Part shown: positions 60,962 through 64,000 of the stretch, in pieces
How the letters are laid out: every line of letters begins with the position of its first letter
Numbering within the stretch: the first letter of the stretch is position 1
Assembly: GCA_021286645.1 (NCBI GenBank)
Contig: JAJTBZ010000064.1
Span: 62,001-126,000 of the forward strand
Length of the DNA: 64,000 bases
Direction: 5' to 3'
Source of the DNA: Ignavibacteria bacterium
GTDB taxonomy: Bacteria > Bacteroidota > Ignavibacteria > Ignavibacteriales > Ignavibacteriaceae
The notes under the pieces: generated by a model
Seen by the model: only the letters and a program-made list of their open reading frames with translations
Told to the model about the DNA's origin: nothing
Database searches by the model: none
Position numbers and translations under genes: made by a program

Positions 60962-62596
60962 TTACTCGCTTAGTTGCGTGGTTTTTCTGTTGATTTCAAG
61001 TAAAAGACGTGCAGTTTTTTCCCTGAAATCAACAGTGCCATGTTTAAGTGCCATTTCACAATCGGTTTTAGCCGCCTTATAATATAACATACTCATATTA
61101 ATTAGTGCCCTGAGATAATATGCATCGGCATATTTAGGATCTACTTTTATGGCGCGGTTAATTTCCCGAAGCGCATTATCGTGCTCACCTAAAAGGTTAT
61201 AGCAGAAAGCCTTCATAAAATACGCTCGTTTATGCAAAGCATCCAGGTGGATGATATGATCGAAATCCATGATCGCGCCGGTAAAATCTTCCATTTTAAT
61301 TTTCAACTCTGCGCGAGCTGCATAGGCATTAATAAAATCCGGTTTAATCAGGGATTTTGTAAGATCGGCCAAAGCACCCGAAAAATCATGCTGCTCAATA
61401 CGCGCCAGGGCACGGTTATAATACATCATGTAATTATCTTTTGTCAGGTGTATCGCGCGGGTAAAATCCTGGACTGACTCAGCAAATTGTTTTAGCTTGA
61501 AATAAGCAAGTCCCCGTTCATTGTAGTATTTCGAATCCTCGGGGGCAAGTTCAATGGCTCTGGTAAGCAGGTCAGCAGCCTTATCAAAGTTGCCATTGGC
61601 AATTTCAATATCGCCCAGTAGAAAATACGAATTGGGATCGTTCGGATGCATCTCAAGCACTTTGTAAAAATCTTCCTTCGCGCTTTCAGTATCATTTAAA
61701 ACCTTCTTAAGCATTCCCCGACGTTCATGAATTTCTTTCCTTTCAGGATCGATCTCCAGAATTTTATTGAAGTCGGTAAGGGCTTCTTCAAAACGTTCCA
61801 GCTTTATGAACAGGTTAGCCCTGAAATCGAGGGCTTCCATGTAATCCTTTTTAATCTGTAATGAATTGCCGAGTTCGCGCAATGCATCCAGACTGCTATT
61901 TATACCGGCGTACACAGCACCAAGGAAATAAAACGCCTGATGATTACGCGGGTTAAGTGTAATTGCTTTTCGAAGATCGTAAATTGCCTCGCTGGAAAGT
62001 TTCGCGAGGAATTTGGCCCTGCCACGGTAGGCCCAGGCTTCCGAACTATTCGGACGTAATTGAATAGCGCTGTTAAAAAACGTAATCGCCCGTCGATAAT
62101 CCTGCATGTCTATTTTAATGAGCCCGCTCAGTATATGAGCCTCAAAATGATCGGGTACCCGTGTTAACAGATTATGTAAATCCTTCTGCGCTCTGTCAAA
62201 GTCTTTTTTCTTATGGTAAATCTGAGCCCGATGGTAAATAGCATTGGTATATGAGCTTTTAAGGGTCAGGAACAGATTAAGATCCTCAAGGGCATAATCA
62301 TCCTGATTGGTGTATTTATACGAAACGCCGCGAGCGTAATAGATGATACTGCGGAATTGCGGGTCGAGAGAAAGTACATGGTCAAAATCTTTTATGGCTT
62401 CGATGTGCATTTGTAATTGCTGGTAGCACAAGCCACGGTAAAAATAGCCTTCCGGGTCTTTGGGATTAAGCGCAACAGCTTCCTGTAGGGATTTGAGAGC
62501 TTCCTTATACTGGCTTTCCCGATAGCCCCCTATACCTTCGTCGAGCAGCTGCTCTGCCCGGTCCGGAAACAGGTTTTTTATAAAACCTAACGCCAT
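60962..62596 (-). CDS. Cytoplasmic tetratricopeptide-repeat protein
   Basis: 544 residues made up almost entirely of about 14 TPR units with clear consensus (Y-F-Y-R-G-L-C-Y, A-W-A-Y-R-G-R-A, Y-Y-N-E-R-G-L-A-Y). It has no signal peptide or membrane helix. It is a scaffold of unknown partner. It ends directly against the nuclease gene, so convergent transcription without a spacer is expected. Confidence 0.88.
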   Translation of the reverse strand: MALGFIKNLFPDRAEQLLDEGIGGYRESQYKEALKSLQEAVALNPKDPEGYFYRGLCYQQLQMHIEAIKDFDHVLSLDPQFRSIIYYARGVSYKYTNQDDYALEDLNLFLTLKSSYTNAIYHRAQIYHKKKDFDRAQKDLHNLLTRVPDHFEAHILSGLIKIDMQDYRRAITFFNSAIQLRPNSSEAWAYRGRAKFLAKLSSEAIYDLRKAITLNPRNHQAFYFLGAVYAGINSSLDALRELGNSLQIKKDYMEALDFRANLFIKLERFEEALTDFNKILEIDPERKEIHERRGMLKKVLNDTESAKEDFYKVLEMHPNDPNSYFLLGDIEIANGNFDKAADLLTRAIELAPEDSKYYNERGLAYFKLKQFAESVQDFTRAIHLTKDNYMMYYNRALARIEQHDFSGALADLTKSLIKPDFINAYAARAELKIKMEDFTGAIMDFDHIIHLDALHKRAYFMKAFCYNLLGEHDNALREINRAIKVDPKYADAYYLRALINMSMLYYKAAKTDCEMALKHGTVDFREKTARLLLEINRKTTQLSE

Positions 62597-63349
62597 TTTC
62601 TCTATGAATTAGTGAATAAAACTATTATACCTGAAAAGATTAAAACCTTTAATCTGTAAAGGTTATAAAAATAATTGACATATCAAAATTTTAACCGTAT
62701 AAATATGAATTCTTTCAAAGGCTTACATAGAGTATTATGGCAACAGAATACAGCCACGAAAAATATCTTGATATCGTGACGACTCTTTAGCCAAATAGGC
62801 CGAAGAAAATCCGAGTCGTAAAACCATGCAGGAATTTATGATTGCTTATTTCACACTTTCGCGCCAATTATAGACAAATGAGTCGAAAAATTTAAATTCA
62901 TGGGTACCGCGGGGTAGCAGGTGTTGAAAAATTCACACGTTATTAACCGGCAAACCATAAAAAACTTAGAAAGATTCTACAGTTTTCGAGGGGAAATGAT
63001 GAAGAATTCTACAAAAAAGCCCCTAATATGGCGTTGACAGGGCAGAAAACACATTAAGTGTTGAAAAAATAAACAGGACGTGTGGAAAAATTCAACACGA
63101 CAAAAGTAGGTAAATATTGCGAATACGTTGAAAATTTCAATGAGTTGAGATTTTTGACGATTTTAGCGTTGAAATATTAAACATGCTACTGTAGATACAT
63201 GTACAGGCACCGGCACCGAAAAACCCCGTAACATATTGTATAATAATGGAATATAGCCGTAAGATGGTGATGTTAGAAAAATGGTATGCAAATTGCGGTA
63301 TAATATGAAAATGTTGCATTATTCATCAAAGTCAGAATAGGAGTTCAAA
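62597..63349. other. 753-base gene-free region with palindromic repeats
   Basis: AT-rich, with no convincing gene. It contains five near-palindromes related to GTGTTGAA-N3-TTCAACAC between 62931 and 63185, and a possible decayed 45-residue reading frame at 62737-62873. TATAAT-like hexamers lie at 63239 and 63299. The region precedes the GcvH-like gene. Confidence 0.6.
62931..63185. repeat. Cluster of near-palindromic repeats, possible operators
   Basis: Copies at 62931-62948 (GTGTTGAAAAATTCACAC), 63058-63074, 63079-63099 (CGTGTGGAA-AAA-TTCAACACG), 63126-63142 (CGTTGAAA-A-TTTCAATG) and 63166-63185. The third and fourth are near-perfect palindromes. A regulator operator array is one reading; DnaA-box-like sites (TGTTGAAAA, TGTGGAAAA) are another. 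Confidence 0.55.
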
Positions 63350-64000
63350 ATGGTAGCATTATTTGTAGCATTAACATTTATTATCTTCTTAGTAATTGAT
63401 TTCTTTGTATTGAGATCACAAAAGAAAGTTCATCCTGCTTTTATGCCCAATTCAGTATTTGATAAGAGTAGTATCTATTTCCCTGGAAAATATTTGTTAT
63501 CGAAGGGACATATTTGGCTTCAGGCACTGAAAAATGACACGTATAAACTTGGATTAGATGAATTTGTTGTACGTGCAATGAATAATATAGTAATTAATAC
63601 CATAGCCGAAGAAGGCACAAAAATTAAGAAGGGTGATGTATTATTCAGTGGTACAGCCGGCGGGCACCCGGTTGCGTTTTATGCACCTGTAGGTGGAACG
63701 GTAAGTCAGATTAACACGAACATCCTGAATAAAAACATTGAAGATATATATAATGAAGATTGGGGCGTTATTTTGCAGGTTGAGAGCCAGGCAAAAATTC
63801 AGGAGATTGCATTTGAAGCAGTAAAAGCAAAAGCATGGATGCAATCTGAGTTTAAAAGATTAAAAGATTTTCTTACAATACAAACAGCAGAACCGGAATT
63901 AGCAGGTTTGACCATGGCAGATGGTGGAAATATTGCTGAAGGGGCAGTTTCAATGCTATCAGATAAAGTAGTAGCAGCTTTTGAAAACGATTTTCTGAAG
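63350..64000 (+). CDS. Membrane-anchored GcvH-like protein (3' end outside window)
   Basis: 217 codons open to the window end from ATG 63350, with AGGAG at 63339-63343. An N-terminal membrane helix (about 3-21) is followed by a domain resembling glycine-cleavage H protein: Y-K-L-G-L-D-E-F-V-V, E-E-G-T-K-I-K-K-G-D-V-L-F, F-Y-A-P-V-G-G-T-V-S-Q-I-N. The position of the lipoylated lysine (E-S-V-K-A in GcvH) reads A-G-G-H-P, so Gly105 replaces the lysine and lipoate cannot be attached. GcvH-like proteins occur in clusters of anaerobic energy metabolism and heterodisulfide-reductase-type complexes; the neighbours lie beyond this window. Confidence 0.78.
   Translation, partial: MVALFVALTFIIFLVIDFFVLRSQKKVHPAFMPNSVFDKSSIYFPGKYLLSKGHIWLQALKNDTYKLGLDEFVVRAMNNIVINTIAEEGTKIKKGDVLFSGTAGGHPVAFYAPVGGTVSQINTNILNKNIEDIYNEDWGVILQVESQAKIQEIAFEAVKAKAWMQSEFKRLKDFLTIQTAEPELAGLTMADGGNIAEGAVSMLSDKVVAAFENDFLK

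Noticed and set aside
63216-63304. Sigma-70 promoters at TATAAT hexamers 63239 and 63299
   Set aside because: Neither has an acceptable -35 element at 16-18 bases; in such AT-rich DNA the hexamer alone is weak evidence.
62597-63349. Chromosomal origin of replication
   Set aside because: DnaA-box-like sites cluster here, but no dnaA, dnaN or other origin-linked gene is near and the consensus for this lineage is unknown to me. Kept only as an alternative reading of the repeats.
1-64000. tRNA or rRNA genes, CRISPR arrays, insertion sequences, prophage
   Set aside because: I looked for T-loop-like GGTTCGAATC contexts, regularly spaced repeats and transposase or integrase motifs in the intergenic regions and found none.

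Overview
The window reads as ordinary chromosomal DNA of an anaerobic or microaerophilic Gram-negative bacterium of the Bacteroidota/Chlorobiota/Ignavibacteriota group, most likely Ignavibacteriota-like. This is inferred from type IX secretion (T9SS) C-terminal sorting domains with a P-N-P-F-N motif on two secreted proteins, many tetratricopeptide (TPR) envelope proteins, an HU-SPOR fusion, a TonB-family protein, SecDF, LspA and Kdo-phosphatase-like genes. Base composition is AT-rich. Clear purine-rich ribosome sites precede many genes, with several TTG and GTG starts. I see no rRNA, tRNA, CRISPR array, insertion sequence or prophage.

Layout. 1-1727 (minus): partial transglutaminase-like protein coupled to a KdsC-like phosphatase. 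1965-4185 (plus): M20 amidohydrolase and aspartate-semialdehyde dehydrogenase. 4724-7604: two-gene 2-oxoacid:ferredoxin oxidoreductase (korAB). 7858-14655: a lipoprotein, three parvulin-family chaperones, a MoxR ATPase and an MlaF-like ABC ATPase. 15078-22984: the most striking region. A good sigma-54 promoter precedes a histidine kinase built on a ferredoxin plus [FeFe]-hydrogenase-like sensory domain. Two single-domain response regulators and a receiver-PAS-kinase hybrid follow, then hydC, hydB and hydA of a trimeric NAD-linked [FeFe] hydrogenase. HydB is a bare NuoF-like core, which argues for an NADH-dependent rather than electron-bifurcating enzyme.

23190-26847 (minus): a T9SS cargo protein and Tex. 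27055-34114 (plus): a four-gene envelope cluster (990-aa TPR protein, outer-membrane barrel, HU-TM-SPOR protein, TonB-family protein), my second candidate for an under-described system. 34086-35934 (minus): two small membrane proteins and a beta-propeller protein. 36062-37467: TPR lipoprotein and DUF58. 37538-40633 (minus): SecF and SecD. 40798-42364: TPR protein and DUF3467. 42429-50963 (minus): deoxyhypusine-synthase-like enzyme, nucleotide-sugar epimerase, TPR protein, DUF1015, IMPACT/YigZ protein with an apparently non-standard start, and a long histidine ammonia-lyase relative next to hisS.

51214-60961 (plus): YggS, DivIVA-like protein, purine nucleoside phosphorylase, membrane coiled-coil protein, isoleucyl-tRNA synthetase, a DksA-type protein with a histone-H1-like tail, LspA, an RluD-type pseudouridine synthase and a secreted S1/P1 nuclease. 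60962-62596 (minus): a TPR protein. 62597-63349 is a 753-base gene-free stretch with five copies of a near-palindromic GTGTTGAA-N3-TTCAACAC-like motif. 63350-64000 starts a membrane-anchored GcvH-like protein that lacks the lipoylation lysine and runs off the window.

Metabolically, KorAB links 2-oxoacid metabolism to ferredoxin. HydABC would discharge NADH electrons as H2, or run in reverse, under control of a putative redox/H2-sensing phosphorelay encoded in the same transcription unit. Most other genes are housekeeping or cell-envelope assembly. Convergent gene pairs are separated by strong hairpins, several of them bidirectional terminators.
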